From assembly GCA_031292035.1 (NCBI GenBank), contig JARLHX010000375.1, positions 310,001 through 374,000 on the forward strand: a DNA stretch of 64,000 nucleotides, read 5' to 3'. The notes below the pieces were generated by a model that saw nothing but the letters and a program-made list of their open reading frames with translations, had not been told where the DNA came from and searched no databases. Of the stretch, positions 16,575-24,607 are shown in pieces (positions within the stretch are counted from its first letter, which is position 1; every line of letters begins with the position of its first letter). This stretch comes from Negativicutes bacterium (GTDB taxonomy: Bacteria > Bacillota_C > Negativicutes > Sporomusales_B > JARLHX01). The position numbers were made by a program, and so were the translations under genes.

Positions 16575-18320
16575 ATGGAAACTACTAACCATCCATTTAT
16601 AAATATTTTGGTAAGCGACGATCAAGGTCTTTTGGTTTATATTGATGACCGTCTCAAAAACCTCAATATCCCTAATTCCCTCGTGGAATTGGCGGGTACC
16701 AAAGCCTTGCCAAAAAATCATCCCGTATTGTACCACACAGCCTACGGTTTATTGATTATATATTCTTTCTCAGTCCAAACACCCTCTGCAAACGGCTATA
16801 TAGGCCTCTTAGTTTCCAAGGATCTGCGCGACGAGGCTGTTAATCGACTGATTGAAAATAATCTGGAATTGGAAACAATCATTGAAGAAATCCATGATGG
16901 AATCGTCGTTGCCGATGGAGAGGGCGAACTGATCCGAATCAATAAGGGCTTTGAAAGACTGTCCGGAATCCCCCGAGAAACGATGCTCCATCGCCATGTA
17001 AGTGCAGGAGTGGAGCGTGGGGCATATTCCGCCTCTGCCACCCTTCGTGTTTTAGAAACTAAAAAACCTGTTACTTTCTACAACGAGTATCATCATAATG
17101 ATCAAATTCACACCGGTGTCGTAACCGGAAGACCGTTATTTGATGAGAATAACAACATTATCCGAGTGGTCTGTAACATCCGGGATATTACCGAAATCAA
17201 CAAGTTAAGAGACGATCTCCTCGAAAGTCAGTTGCAAATAGCCCGTTACTCGCGAATCGTAGAAATGTTTACCAATGCTTCGAATAGCTCTTTCATCTAT
17301 ACCAGTAAGAAAATGCAAAAATTGGTCCAGAGTGCCTTAAAATATGCCAAGGTTGACGCCCCGTTGCTGATTACCGGCGAATCGGGTTCTGGCAAAGAAG
17401 TTTTCGCTGACCTCGTCCACAGAAATAGCAGCCGCAAAGACGCCCCCTTTTTAAAAATTAACTGCGGCGCTATTCCGGAAGCGTTACTTGAATCCGAATT
17501 ATTCGGCTATGAAGCCGGCGCCTTTACCGGTGCAAAAAAAGGCGGCCATATGGGGCTTTTTGAACTGGCGCACCACGGCACAATATTACTGGATGAAATC
17601 GGCGAGCTTTCGATGGCACTACAATCAAAACTTCTGCGGTTTGTGGAAAAAAAGGAATTCTATCGCGTTGGCAGCAACAAACAAGTCAAAGTCGATGTCC
17701 GCTTAATATCTGCCACCAATCGAAATCTTGAAGAGATGATTGCCGCCAATCAGTTCCGGCTTGATCTTTTCTATCGGTTGAATGTCTTTACGATACCTGT
17801 ACCGCCATTGCGCGAACGAAAAGACGATCTGGTTCCCCTAGTTGAACATTTTGTAGAATACTATAACAAAAAGTACAAGACTAATAAAAAAATCTCCAGT
17901 TCGTTGTTAAATATGTTTCTCGCCTACCCGTGGCCAGGTAATATCAGGGAACTCGAAAACCTGATCGAGCGATTAGTGGTAATTTCCGATGAGGAAAATA
18001 TCTTCCCGCAGCATTTGCCAGATGATATCTTTGTCCGCATGAATCAGGGATTGGAACCGTCCTGTGTCGACGCAATTCATATGGATAGCATCGAAAAAAC
18101 AGGAATCCAGTCGCTGCCAGATAATTTATCAGACAATATCATCGAAAGGTTTCCTGTTTTTCATGAAGCCAGAGACTTTTTTGAAAGAATGTATCTAAGC
18201 CAGGCTTTGGAGAAATATGGATCAGTTCGAAATACCGCAATGAACATCGGCCTTAGCCATCCGGCTATTTTGAAGAAATTCGCCTGCTACGGCGAAAAGT
18301 CACCAATGCGAAAGAAGTAA
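16575..18320 (+). CDS. Sigma-54-dependent transcriptional activator (PAS-AAA-HTH)
   Basis: A 581-residue bacterial enhancer-binding protein. An N-terminal sensor region of about 100 residues precedes a PAS domain (about 105-215). The AAA+ domain has Walker A GESGSGKE, the sigma-54 contact loop GAFTGA, and Walker B ILLDEIGEL. The C-terminus has a Fis-type HTH (SVRNTAMNIGLSHPAILKKF). The frame is open from 16527, but GAGGGGAG before ATG 16575 sets the start. It is flanked by sigma-54-driven genes and a recurring palindrome, so it most likely controls the acyl-CoA island. The signal sensed is unknown. Confidence 0.93.
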   Translation: METTNHPFINILVSDDQGLLVYIDDRLKNLNIPNSLVELAGTKALPKNHPVLYHTAYGLLIIYSFSVQTPSANGYIGLLVSKDLRDEAVNRLIENNLELETIIEEIHDGIVVADGEGELIRINKGFERLSGIPRETMLHRHVSAGVERGAYSASATLRVLETKKPVTFYNEYHHNDQIHTGVVTGRPLFDENNNIIRVVCNIRDITEINKLRDDLLESQLQIARYSRIVEMFTNASNSSFIYTSKKMQKLVQSALKYAKVDAPLLITGESGSGKEVFADLVHRNSSRKDAPFLKINCGAIPEALLESELFGYEAGAFTGAKKGGHMGLFELAHHGTILLDEIGELSMALQSKLLRFVEKKEFYRVGSNKQVKVDVRLISATNRNLEEMIAANQFRLDLFYRLNVFTIPVPPLRERKDDLVPLVEHFVEYYNKKYKTNKKISSSLLNMFLAYPWPGNIRELENLIERLVVISDEENIFPQHLPDDIFVRMNQGLEPSCVDAIHMDSIEKTGIQSLPDNLSDNIIERFPVFHEARDFFERMYLSQALEKYGSVRNTAMNIGLSHPAILKKFACYGEKSPMRKK

Positions 18321-18350
18321 CACATTTCAAAAAGTGGAAAACATAGTGAA

Positions 18351-18384
18351 AGCGCCGCTATAAAATGGTATAGTGGCGCTTTTT
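18351..18384 (+). terminator. Terminator of the sigma-54 activator gene
   Basis: AGCGCCGCTATA and TATAGTGGCGCT form a 12-bp stem with one G-U type pair, followed by TTTT. It lies between convergent genes. Confidence 0.8.
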
Positions 18385-18443
18385 ACTATCAGCATTTTTT
18401 ACGAACAAGGCCTTACTATAGGGTGTAGGCTCTCGATTTTGTC

Positions 18444-19577
18444 TTATTTCAAAATATGTCCGGCAATAACAACTCTCTGGATTTGGTTGGTGCCTTCATA
18501 GATCTGCGTAATCTTCGCGTCACGCATCAATCTTTCTACCGGATATTCCCGGGAATAGCCATATCCCCCCATGACCTGAACAGCATCGGTAGTTACCTTG
18601 ACAGCAGTATCAGACGAGAACGTCTTGGCGATAGCCGCCTCTTTGCCGAAAGGTACCCCGGCATCCTTCAGCATCGCGGCGTGATAAACAAGGTGGCGTG
18701 CTGCTTCGATTTGGATCGCCATATCGGCAAGAATTGATGATATCGCCTGAAAGCCCGAAATTGGTTTGCCAAACTGCTCACGCTGTTTTGAATATTGGAT
18801 GGCTTCTTCATAGGCCTGTTGGGCGATTCCCAGCGCTTGCGCAGCGATGCCTATCCGGCCTGAATCGAGCACCTTCATCGCTATTTTAAAGCCTTCGCCT
18901 TCTTTGCCTAACATATTCTCTTTGGGGACCCGGCAATTGGTAAAAATAACTTCTGTTGTTGACGAGGCCCGAATCCCCATTTTTTCTTCTTTCTTCCCGA
19001 TGGACAAGCCGGGCGTACCCTTCTCAACAACAAACGCCGTGATGCCCTTAACTCCCTTACTTTTGTCCACTGACGCAAAAACGTTAAAGGTATCAGCCAC
19101 AGAGCCATTAGTAATGAAACATTTCGTACCATTAATCACATATTCATCACCATCTAATTTCGCCGTCGTAGCCACCCTGGAAGCATCGGAACCGACATTA
19201 GGCTCTGTCAAAGCAAAGGCTCCCAGTTTTTCCCCGCTTGCAAGCTCAGGAAGAAACCTTTGTTTTTGTTCTTCGGTTCCGAAGAGTAATGTCGGCAGCA
19301 TGGCAGAAACATTGGTGGCCATAATGACACCAGTCGCTGCACAGGCCTTCGATATTTCCTCGATCCCGATCGCATAACTGAGCATGTCCGTCTCCGCCCC
19401 GCCGTATTGTTCAGGAATCGGCAATCCCATTAGGCCAATTTGAGCCATCTTTTTAACGTTATCCCAAGGAAATTCTTCAGTTTGATCATAATGTGCAGCC
19501 CGTGGTGCCACCTCCTTTTGTGCGAATTCTCGCACCATCTTGCGCATCGCTTCATGCTCGCTGGATAGTAACGCCAT
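18444..19577 (-). CDS. Acyl-CoA dehydrogenase (second copy)
   Basis: A 377-residue short-chain acyl-CoA dehydrogenase. ALTEPNVGSDASR and the catalytic Glu in IYEGTNQIQR are present, and the overall form matches butyryl-CoA-type enzymes. The ATG at 19577 follows AAGGAGAG. It is monocistronic, with a sigma-54 promoter about 155 bp upstream, and therefore likely belongs to the same regulon as the 13-kb operon. It could work with the FixAB ETF; no dedicated ETF genes adjoin it. Confidence 0.93.
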   Translation of the reverse strand: MALLSSEHEAMRKMVREFAQKEVAPRAAHYDQTEEFPWDNVKKMAQIGLMGLPIPEQYGGAETDMLSYAIGIEEISKACAATGVIMATNVSAMLPTLLFGTEEQKQRFLPELASGEKLGAFALTEPNVGSDASRVATTAKLDGDEYVINGTKCFITNGSVADTFNVFASVDKSKGVKGITAFVVEKGTPGLSIGKKEEKMGIRASSTTEVIFTNCRVPKENMLGKEGEGFKIAMKVLDSGRIGIAAQALGIAQQAYEEAIQYSKQREQFGKPISGFQAISSILADMAIQIEAARHLVYHAAMLKDAGVPFGKEAAIAKTFSSDTAVKVTTDAVQVMGGYGYSREYPVERLMRDAKITQIYEGTNQIQRVVIAGHILK

Positions 19578-19733
19578 TTTTTTCTCTCCTTTTCTTCGTT
19601 AACTACTTTTGTCTGTTTACCAAGGACCCCTTTGCAGGGGATAAAACCACAATCAAGATGTCTAAATTACCCAAACCGTCATAGACCCCTCCTTTTTAAA
19701 ACCAACAAAAAGGTATTATCATAAATAATTTAA

Positions 19734-19749
19734 AGCAAGAACCATGCCA
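19734..19749 (-). promoter_or_regulatory. Sigma-54 promoter of the second acyl-CoA dehydrogenase gene
   Basis: The minus strand reads TGGCATGGTTCTTGCT, nearly identical to the promoter at 152-167. No full palindrome is found upstream, only a GGTTAC half-site at 19801-19806. Confidence 0.8.
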
Positions 19750-19819
19750 ACACGTATATTTAAATCTCCCGCAAAATAGTCCCTCTATTAGATAACCCCC
19801 GGTTACAGAACCATTTTAA

Positions 19820-19835
19820 TGGAACAAATCTTGCA
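19820..19835 (+). promoter_or_regulatory. Possible sigma-54 promoter of the VOC gene
   Basis: The plus strand reads TGGAACAAATCTTGCA. The -24 GG and -12 GC are spaced correctly, but the -24 box is GGAAC rather than GGCAC, so this is a weaker call. It lies about 30-40 bp before the VOC start. Confidence 0.5.
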
Positions 19836-19865
19836 TAATGATTGTTTATCTAAATAAGAGAGGTT

Positions 19866-20249
19866 GTGGAGTCATTGAGCAAAGTGGCGCATCTTGGACT
19901 GATAGTGAAAGATGTCGAGCAGTCGAGTCAATTTTACCAGCAAGTTTGCGGCTGTGAGCCGGTGAGAGCCTTGCAGAGTGAGCTGATTAAAATCCAGTTC
20001 CTCAGCGCGGATGGGGTAAGCATTGAGTTATTGCAACACCTGACCGGTGATCCGGAGAAACATCGCGGTGCCGGCGTGGTGGATCATGTCGCTTTTATCG
20101 TAGACGATCTGAAAGCCGAGGTGGCCAAGTTGCGCGCCGCAGGCATAAAAATTACTGTTGAGCCCCGGTCGTCAATCATCGGCGCTGATATTGTTTTTTT
20201 TGCCGGCCCGGATGGAGAGCGCGTGGAATTTATTCAACCGACAAAGTAA
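19866..20249 (+). CDS. VOC family protein (methylmalonyl-CoA epimerase-like)
   Basis: A 127-residue vicinal-oxygen-chelate protein with two beta-alpha-beta-beta-beta modules. Candidate metal ligands lie in VAHLGLIVKD, SIELLQ, VDHVAFIVDD and RVEFIQP, spaced as in glyoxalase I and methylmalonyl-CoA epimerases. A CoA epimerase role fits the neighbouring acyl-CoA genes but is inference. The start is uncertain: GTG at 19866 is too close to AGAGG, so TTG at 19875 may be used, giving a protein that starts SKVAHLG. It is divergent from the acyl-CoA dehydrogenase gene. Confidence 0.85.
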   Translation: MESLSKVAHLGLIVKDVEQSSQFYQQVCGCEPVRALQSELIKIQFLSADGVSIELLQHLTGDPEKHRGAGVVDHVAFIVDDLKAEVAKLRAAGIKITVEPRSSIIGADIVFFAGPDGERVEFIQPTK

Positions 20250-20296
20250 CGCGGAAACGACGCATTTTTGAGAAGTGTAGACTTAACAAACAAGTT

Positions 20297-20330
20297 AAAG
20301 GCCCGAGTGGATGATTCCCCTCGGGCCTTT
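20297..20330. terminator. Bidirectional terminator
   Basis: AAAGGCCCGAG and CTCGGGCCTTT form an 11-bp stem between the convergent VOC gene and the oxidoreductase alpha-subunit gene, with A and T flanks on both sides. Confidence 0.8.
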
Positions 20331-20407
20331 AGCCTGTTTATTGCGATAGAAAGTGCTTTACCCTGTTGAATATCGGCTCAAAGCTTAGGAAGCTGTTGCC
20401 GACCATT

Positions 20408-21583
20408 CTAGCGCAGGTACTCCTGTTTGGCGTCAAAAAGATCCAACATGGGAATATCGCCTTTGGCAGCGACAACTTTCCTGACGATGGCGGCGATGAC
20501 CTCTTTGTTGACTTCGCGGCCGCCCATCCCGGCTAGGATATTAAATACCGGCGGCGCTTGCCTGTTGTAAAAATAATTTTTGGTGTCGGTGCCCACCGGA
20601 CCGCTCTGGCCGACAGACAGACTCTTGTCGATGACGATGACCCGCTTGGCATCTTTGACAGCTGCCAGCAGCTCCTCGCCGGGAAAGGGCCGGTAGGCAC
20701 GGAGTTTAACCACCCCCACCTTTTCTCCCGCAGCGCGCAGATCATCCACTGTATCTTTTATGGTCCCGATTACTGAGCCCAGCGCGACAAGAATGGTCTC
20801 GGCGTCATCGGTGCGATAGGTCTCGATAACTCCCCCGAAGTAGTCGCCGAACAGGGTTTCATATTCTTTGGCGATCTGGTTGATTTTACCCTTGGCCCGA
20901 TCCATCGCCTGGTGCTGCATAAGCCGGAATTCTGACACCTCGTCGTTGGCGATGGCGCCATAAGTCAGCGGATTTTTCGGGTCAAGCCGATAGACAGGCT
21001 TAAACGGAGGAAGGAATCGGTCGACGAGTTCCTGGTCCGCGAGTTTTACAGGATTATAGGAATGGGTAAGAACCCAGCCGTCCATGCAGACCATGACCGG
21101 CAGCAAAACATCGTGGTCTTCCGCCAGTCTGAAAGCCTGGATATGGGTCGCATAGGCTTCTTGGGCGCTTTCGACGTACAGCTGGATGACGCCGCTGTCG
21201 CGCAGGGCCATAGTATCCTGATGATCGACCTGGATGGTTACCGGTGCGGAAACCGTCCGGTTGACCCCGGTCATTACCACCGGCAGACGGGTGCCGGCCA
21301 TGGCGTACATGACCTCGGTCATCAGCAGGAGGCCCTGGGAAGAAGATGCGGTATACGAACGCACTCCGGTGGCACTGGAGCCATAGACCACAGAGGCGGC
21401 GGAGAACTCTGAATCCACTCTGAGGTACTGTGCGTCAAGCTCACCGTCGGCGACGAATTTGGCAAGCTCCTCAACGATATGGGTTTGAGGGCTGATGGGA
21501 TAAGCCGAAATGACGCCCGGGCGGCAGGCCCTAATGGCGTGGGCAACAGCAAGCGAACCTTCCATAACCGAAATTTTACCCAT
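20408..21583 (-). CDS. 2-oxoacid:ferredoxin oxidoreductase, alpha subunit
   Basis: A 391-residue alpha subunit of the pyruvate/2-ketoisovalerate type. The N-terminal segment VMEGSLAVAHAIRACRPGV and YPISPQTHIVEEL form the pyrimidine-binding domain; domain II contains VALGSVIGTI and the transketolase-like VIDKSLSVGQSGP. The frame runs to 21664, but the ATG at 21583, with GAGGAAAT upstream and 1 bp after the ferredoxin gene stop, is the true start. With the other three subunits it oxidatively decarboxylates a 2-oxoacid to acyl-CoA, reducing ferredoxin. The substrate (pyruvate, branched 2-oxoacid or 2-oxoglutarate) cannot be fixed from sequence. Confidence 0.9.
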   Translation of the reverse strand: MGKISVMEGSLAVAHAIRACRPGVISAYPISPQTHIVEELAKFVADGELDAQYLRVDSEFSAASVVYGSSATGVRSYTASSSQGLLLMTEVMYAMAGTRLPVVMTGVNRTVSAPVTIQVDHQDTMALRDSGVIQLYVESAQEAYATHIQAFRLAEDHDVLLPVMVCMDGWVLTHSYNPVKLADQELVDRFLPPFKPVYRLDPKNPLTYGAIANDEVSEFRLMQHQAMDRAKGKINQIAKEYETLFGDYFGGVIETYRTDDAETILVALGSVIGTIKDTVDDLRAAGEKVGVVKLRAYRPFPGEELLAAVKDAKRVIVIDKSLSVGQSGPVGTDTKNYFYNRQAPPVFNILAGMGGREVNKEVIAAIVRKVVAAKGDIPMLDLFDAKQEYLR

Positions 21584-21584
21584 A

Positions 21585-21836
21585 CTATTTCCTCTCTTCC
21601 TCCAGAGTGATAACCTTTTTGGGGCACTCCCGGGCGCAAATGCCACAGCCTTTACAATAGTCATAATCGATCCGCGATTTCTTGTCTATGATTGTGACAC
21701 AGTTGTCAGGGCAGTAGAGGTCACAAATGCCGCAACCATTGCAGCCCTCCCCCACCACAGGGCGATAGGCCCGCCAGGCCCCGGTTTTAATATTGCGGGA
21801 CTTGCCGGCTTCGGTTACCGATCCGATATTTAACAT
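21585..21836 (-). CDS. 2-oxoacid:ferredoxin oxidoreductase, delta (ferredoxin) subunit
   Basis: An 83-residue 2x[4Fe-4S] ferredoxin-type subunit. The motifs CNGCGICDLYCP and CKGCGICARECP bind two clusters. It carries electrons from the TPP centre to external ferredoxin. The start ATG at 21836 has GAGGAG upstream. It lies between the beta- and alpha-subunit genes with almost no spacing. Confidence 0.92.
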   Translation of the reverse strand: MLNIGSVTEAGKSRNIKTGAWRAYRPVVGEGCNGCGICDLYCPDNCVTIIDKKSRIDYDYCKGCGICARECPKKVITLEEERK

Positions 21837-21852
21837 AGAATCTCCTCACCCC

Positions 21853-22731
21853 TCACAATCCGAAATGGGCGACATTATCATCGCAGTATTTTTGCAGTTC
21901 ATTGACCAATTGCTGCATTTCCTGACTCTTCAGATGCTTAAACCGTGTCTGAGTGCTGAGGTAGTCCTGGACCGGCCGCTTTTTCGGCAGTTTCACAACC
22001 TGACCACACTCGCCATTCTCAATTTCGTACAGCGGCACCAACCCGGTTTGCACCGCCAATCTTGCCACTTCAATGGTTTCGCTCGGCTCGAAGCCCCAGC
22101 CAATACAACAGGGAGAATGGACTTGAATGTATTTCGGACCAGGGATGGTGATGGCTTTTTGGACTTTATTCATCAGATCCTTGGGATAGGCGATCGACGC
22201 TGTCGCCACATAATCCAATTCATGCGCCAAGGCAATGGCTGCCATATTCTTTTTCCGCTCGCCCTTGCCGGTGGACAGCGTTCCCACCGGAGTGGTCGTA
22301 GTGTGGGCCGCCAATGTCGTTGCCCCGCTCCGCTGGGCGCCGGTATTCATATAGGCTTCGTTGTCATAGCAAATATACAATATGTCGTGGCCCCGCTCGA
22401 ACATCCCGGAGAGAGCGCCAAGACCGATATCGAAGGTCCCGCCGTCGCCGCTGATCACAACGACCCGCGTCTTACTGCCCAAATGCTTCAGTGCGGCTTC
22501 GACCCCTGAGGCGACAGCCGCCGAATTTTCAAATAATGAGTGCATCCATGGCACTTGCCACGCCGATTGCTCGTAGGTCGCGGTAAAGGTTTCCAGACAG
22601 CCGGTTGCCGATACGACGATGGTGTCGCTGTCCAAGGCCCGGCCGATCATCTTAACGGCAACAGCCGCTCCGCAGCCTGGACATGCCCGATGTCCCGGTG
22701 CCAAAAAATCGATCTTTTTCGCTGCTTCCAA
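21853..22731 (-). CDS. 2-oxoacid:ferredoxin oxidoreductase, beta (TPP-binding) subunit
   Basis: A 292-residue subunit. CPGCG near the N-terminus is part of the proximal cluster/active-site region and GDGGTFDIGLGAL is the TPP/Mg motif, followed by DNEAYMNTGAQRSG. The start is TTG at 22731 with GGAGGGGAG upstream. It overlaps neither neighbour; the gap to the gamma gene is 14 bp. Together with the alpha subunit it forms the thiamine diphosphate site. Confidence 0.92.
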   Translation of the reverse strand: MEAAKKIDFLAPGHRACPGCGAAVAVKMIGRALDSDTIVVSATGCLETFTATYEQSAWQVPWMHSLFENSAAVASGVEAALKHLGSKTRVVVISGDGGTFDIGLGALSGMFERGHDILYICYDNEAYMNTGAQRSGATTLAAHTTTTPVGTLSTGKGERKKNMAAIALAHELDYVATASIAYPKDLMNKVQKAITIPGPKYIQVHSPCCIGWGFEPSETIEVARLAVQTGLVPLYEIENGECGQVVKLPKKRPVQDYLSTQTRFKHLKSQEMQQLVNELQKYCDDNVAHFGL

Positions 22732-22745
22732 TGGTTTCTCCCCTC

Positions 22746-23297
22746 CTATTTGCCGCCAAGGACATATTCATAAGCGTTCTGAGCCGTTAATTGGTTTTTT
22801 TCGGCGACGGTGCCGCTAAACTTTTCGCCGATGGCCTCCTTGATCGACTCCAGGCTCATTTCGCCGGTGATGGCGGCAAATGCGCCCATGATCGCGGTGT
22901 TCATGATCGGCAATCCCAGTATTTCCAGGGCAATTTTGGAAGCCGGGACCGTCCTGACAAGGATACCAGCCGGGAGGTTTAGCTCCTCTGGGCTCTTCTC
23001 AGTATTAACGATGACCAATCCGTCCGGTTTTAGTCCGGCGGTCACGTCGACGAGGTCGATCAGGCTGGGGTCCTGCACGATAACATAGTCGGGTTTGTCA
23101 ATCTTACATTTAATCCGGATAGGCTTGTCATCCAGCCTCGCGAAAGCTTGAACCGGAGCGCCGCGCCGTTCGCCGCCGCCACCCAGGAAGGGAAACGCCT
23201 GACTGTGTTTACCGCTGCGAAAGGCGGCGATGGCGAACAGCTCCGCCGTCACCACCGAACCCTGGCCACCCCGGCCGTGAATCCGAATCTCTTTCAC
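22746..23297 (-). CDS. 2-oxoacid:ferredoxin oxidoreductase, gamma subunit
   Basis: A 183-residue gamma subunit, recognised by IRIHGRGGQGSVVTAELFA at the N-terminus and FPFLGGGGERRGAPVQAF. In the family this domain helps bind coenzyme A. The start is GTG at 23297 with GGTGAT upstream. It is the first gene of the four-gene operon, whose order is gamma-beta-delta-alpha. Confidence 0.92.
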   Translation of the reverse strand: MKEIRIHGRGGQGSVVTAELFAIAAFRSGKHSQAFPFLGGGGERRGAPVQAFARLDDKPIRIKCKIDKPDYVIVQDPSLIDLVDVTAGLKPDGLVIVNTEKSPEELNLPAGILVRTVPASKIALEILGLPIMNTAIMGAFAAITGEMSLESIKEAIGEKFSGTVAEKNQLTAQNAYEYVLGGK

Positions 23298-23485
23298 AAA
23301 ATCACCATCCTTTTTTCCGTCAGTCCATAGCTCTGTCGGTGATCGGTTCTGTCGATCATTCCTATTCCCTTATTTCTAAGCGCCGCAAATATCTCCTGCC
23401 AAACAGTTCCAAGTTGCGCCGTCTTCGGCAATAATATTTGCGATAGATAACCAACCTGCCAATTCCGCACTTTGTCTGCCGCAAA

Positions 23486-23514
23486 CAAAAAGAGTCAGTC
23501 TAAAGACTGACTCA
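23486..23514 (-). terminator. Terminator of the glycosyltransferase gene
   Basis: GAGTCAGTC and GACTGACTC form a 9-bp stem with a 4-nt loop, followed on the minus strand by CTTTTTG. It lies 16 bp after the gene's stop. Confidence 0.8.
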
Positions 23515-23529
23515 TGGGATATCTATCGC

Positions 23530-24477
23530 TCAAGAATTCTTCTTCTCCTGCTGCCAGTTCAGTTCGGCCCGGACAAGATAGAGGGGCCGCTGCTTCACTT
23601 CCTCGAAAATTCGGCCGACATATTCACCAATGATCCCAAGACCAATCAACTGAAAGCCCCCCAGCAGCAAGATGCTTGCCGATATGGTGGCCCAGCCGGG
23701 AACAGCTTCCTCAGTAAATAATTTTATGTAGACCACATGAGCGGTCAATCCGAAGCTGATTACCCCAAATACGACCCCGACATAAAAGGCAAACCGCAGT
23801 GGTAGCTTAGAATAAGCGGTTATTCCGTCCAGAGCGAAATGCAGCATTTTTTTGAAAGAAAACTTAGACGTTCCAGCATAGCGTTTCGGTGCAACAAACT
23901 CCATTTGAACCTGACGAAACCCGATCGCGCTGATCATGCCGCGGATGAAGCGGGCCCGTTCTCCAAAACGGCGAAACCCTAAAACTACCCGGCGATCCAG
24001 CAGCCGAAAATCCGATCCGCCCTCCTGCACCCGCACTTTCGACATCGCATTCATCAGTCGGTAAAACAGGCTGGATGTAAATCGCTTGAACCAGGAAACC
24101 CCTTCGGTATTTTTTCGGATGGTCTGGACAACCTCGAATCCTTCTTCCCATTTGGCCAACAGGGCCGGCAGCATTTCCGGGGGATGCTGGAGGTCGCCGT
24201 CCATAGTGATGACAGCGTCGCCTTCGGCGTGGTCGAGGCCACAAGTCAGGGCGATCTGGTGGCCGAAATTCCGGGCCAGGAGCAGCGCGCGCACTCTGGA
24301 ATCAGCCTGAGTCAACCGATCTAAAATCATCGGCGTCGCATCCTGGGAACCATCGTCAACAAAAATCAACTCAAACTGGTATGGCAATGGCTCCATATAT
24401 TTGCAAACCTCTTGATAAAAAACATCGATATTATCCTGTTCATTAAAAACAGGCACAACAATTGAAATTACTTTCAC
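23530..24477 (-). CDS. Family 2 glycosyltransferase with C-terminal membrane segments (GtrB/DPM-like)
   Basis: A 315-residue membrane-anchored glycosyltransferase. The GT-A domain shows VVPVFNEQDNI, DDGSQD and DGDLQHPPE (metal and nucleotide-sugar site). Two transmembrane helices lie in the C-terminal quarter (about 225-250 and 260-285), followed by GEYVGRIFEEVKQRPLYLV, typical of polyprenyl-phosphate glycosyltransferases. It likely loads a sugar onto undecaprenyl phosphate for envelope modification. The start is GTG at 24477, set by GGAGGAGG 7 nt upstream, rather than the ATG at 24498. It is a single-gene unit. Confidence 0.9.
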   Translation of the reverse strand: MKVISIVVPVFNEQDNIDVFYQEVCKYMEPLPYQFELIFVDDGSQDATPMILDRLTQADSRVRALLLARNFGHQIALTCGLDHAEGDAVITMDGDLQHPPEMLPALLAKWEEGFEVVQTIRKNTEGVSWFKRFTSSLFYRLMNAMSKVRVQEGGSDFRLLDRRVVLGFRRFGERARFIRGMISAIGFRQVQMEFVAPKRYAGTSKFSFKKMLHFALDGITAYSKLPLRFAFYVGVVFGVISFGLTAHVVYIKLFTEEAVPGWATISASILLLGGFQLIGLGIIGEYVGRIFEEVKQRPLYLVRAELNWQQEKKNS

Positions 24478-24607
24478 AGCCAACCCTCCTCCATCCAATT
24501 TATTATTACATTTACCGTCCCAGCGGTCAATACCGATTTACCAGAGGGCCGGCGAAAGGAAATCAGGACAGTCATCCCGAAATAGCGTGGTGAAAGGGGT
24601 GTCGAAT

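Noticed and set aside
19801..19806. Full activator palindrome between the acyl-CoA dehydrogenase and VOC genes
   Set aside because: Only a GGTTAC half-site is present; the second GTAAC half is missing, so I list it only as a half-site.
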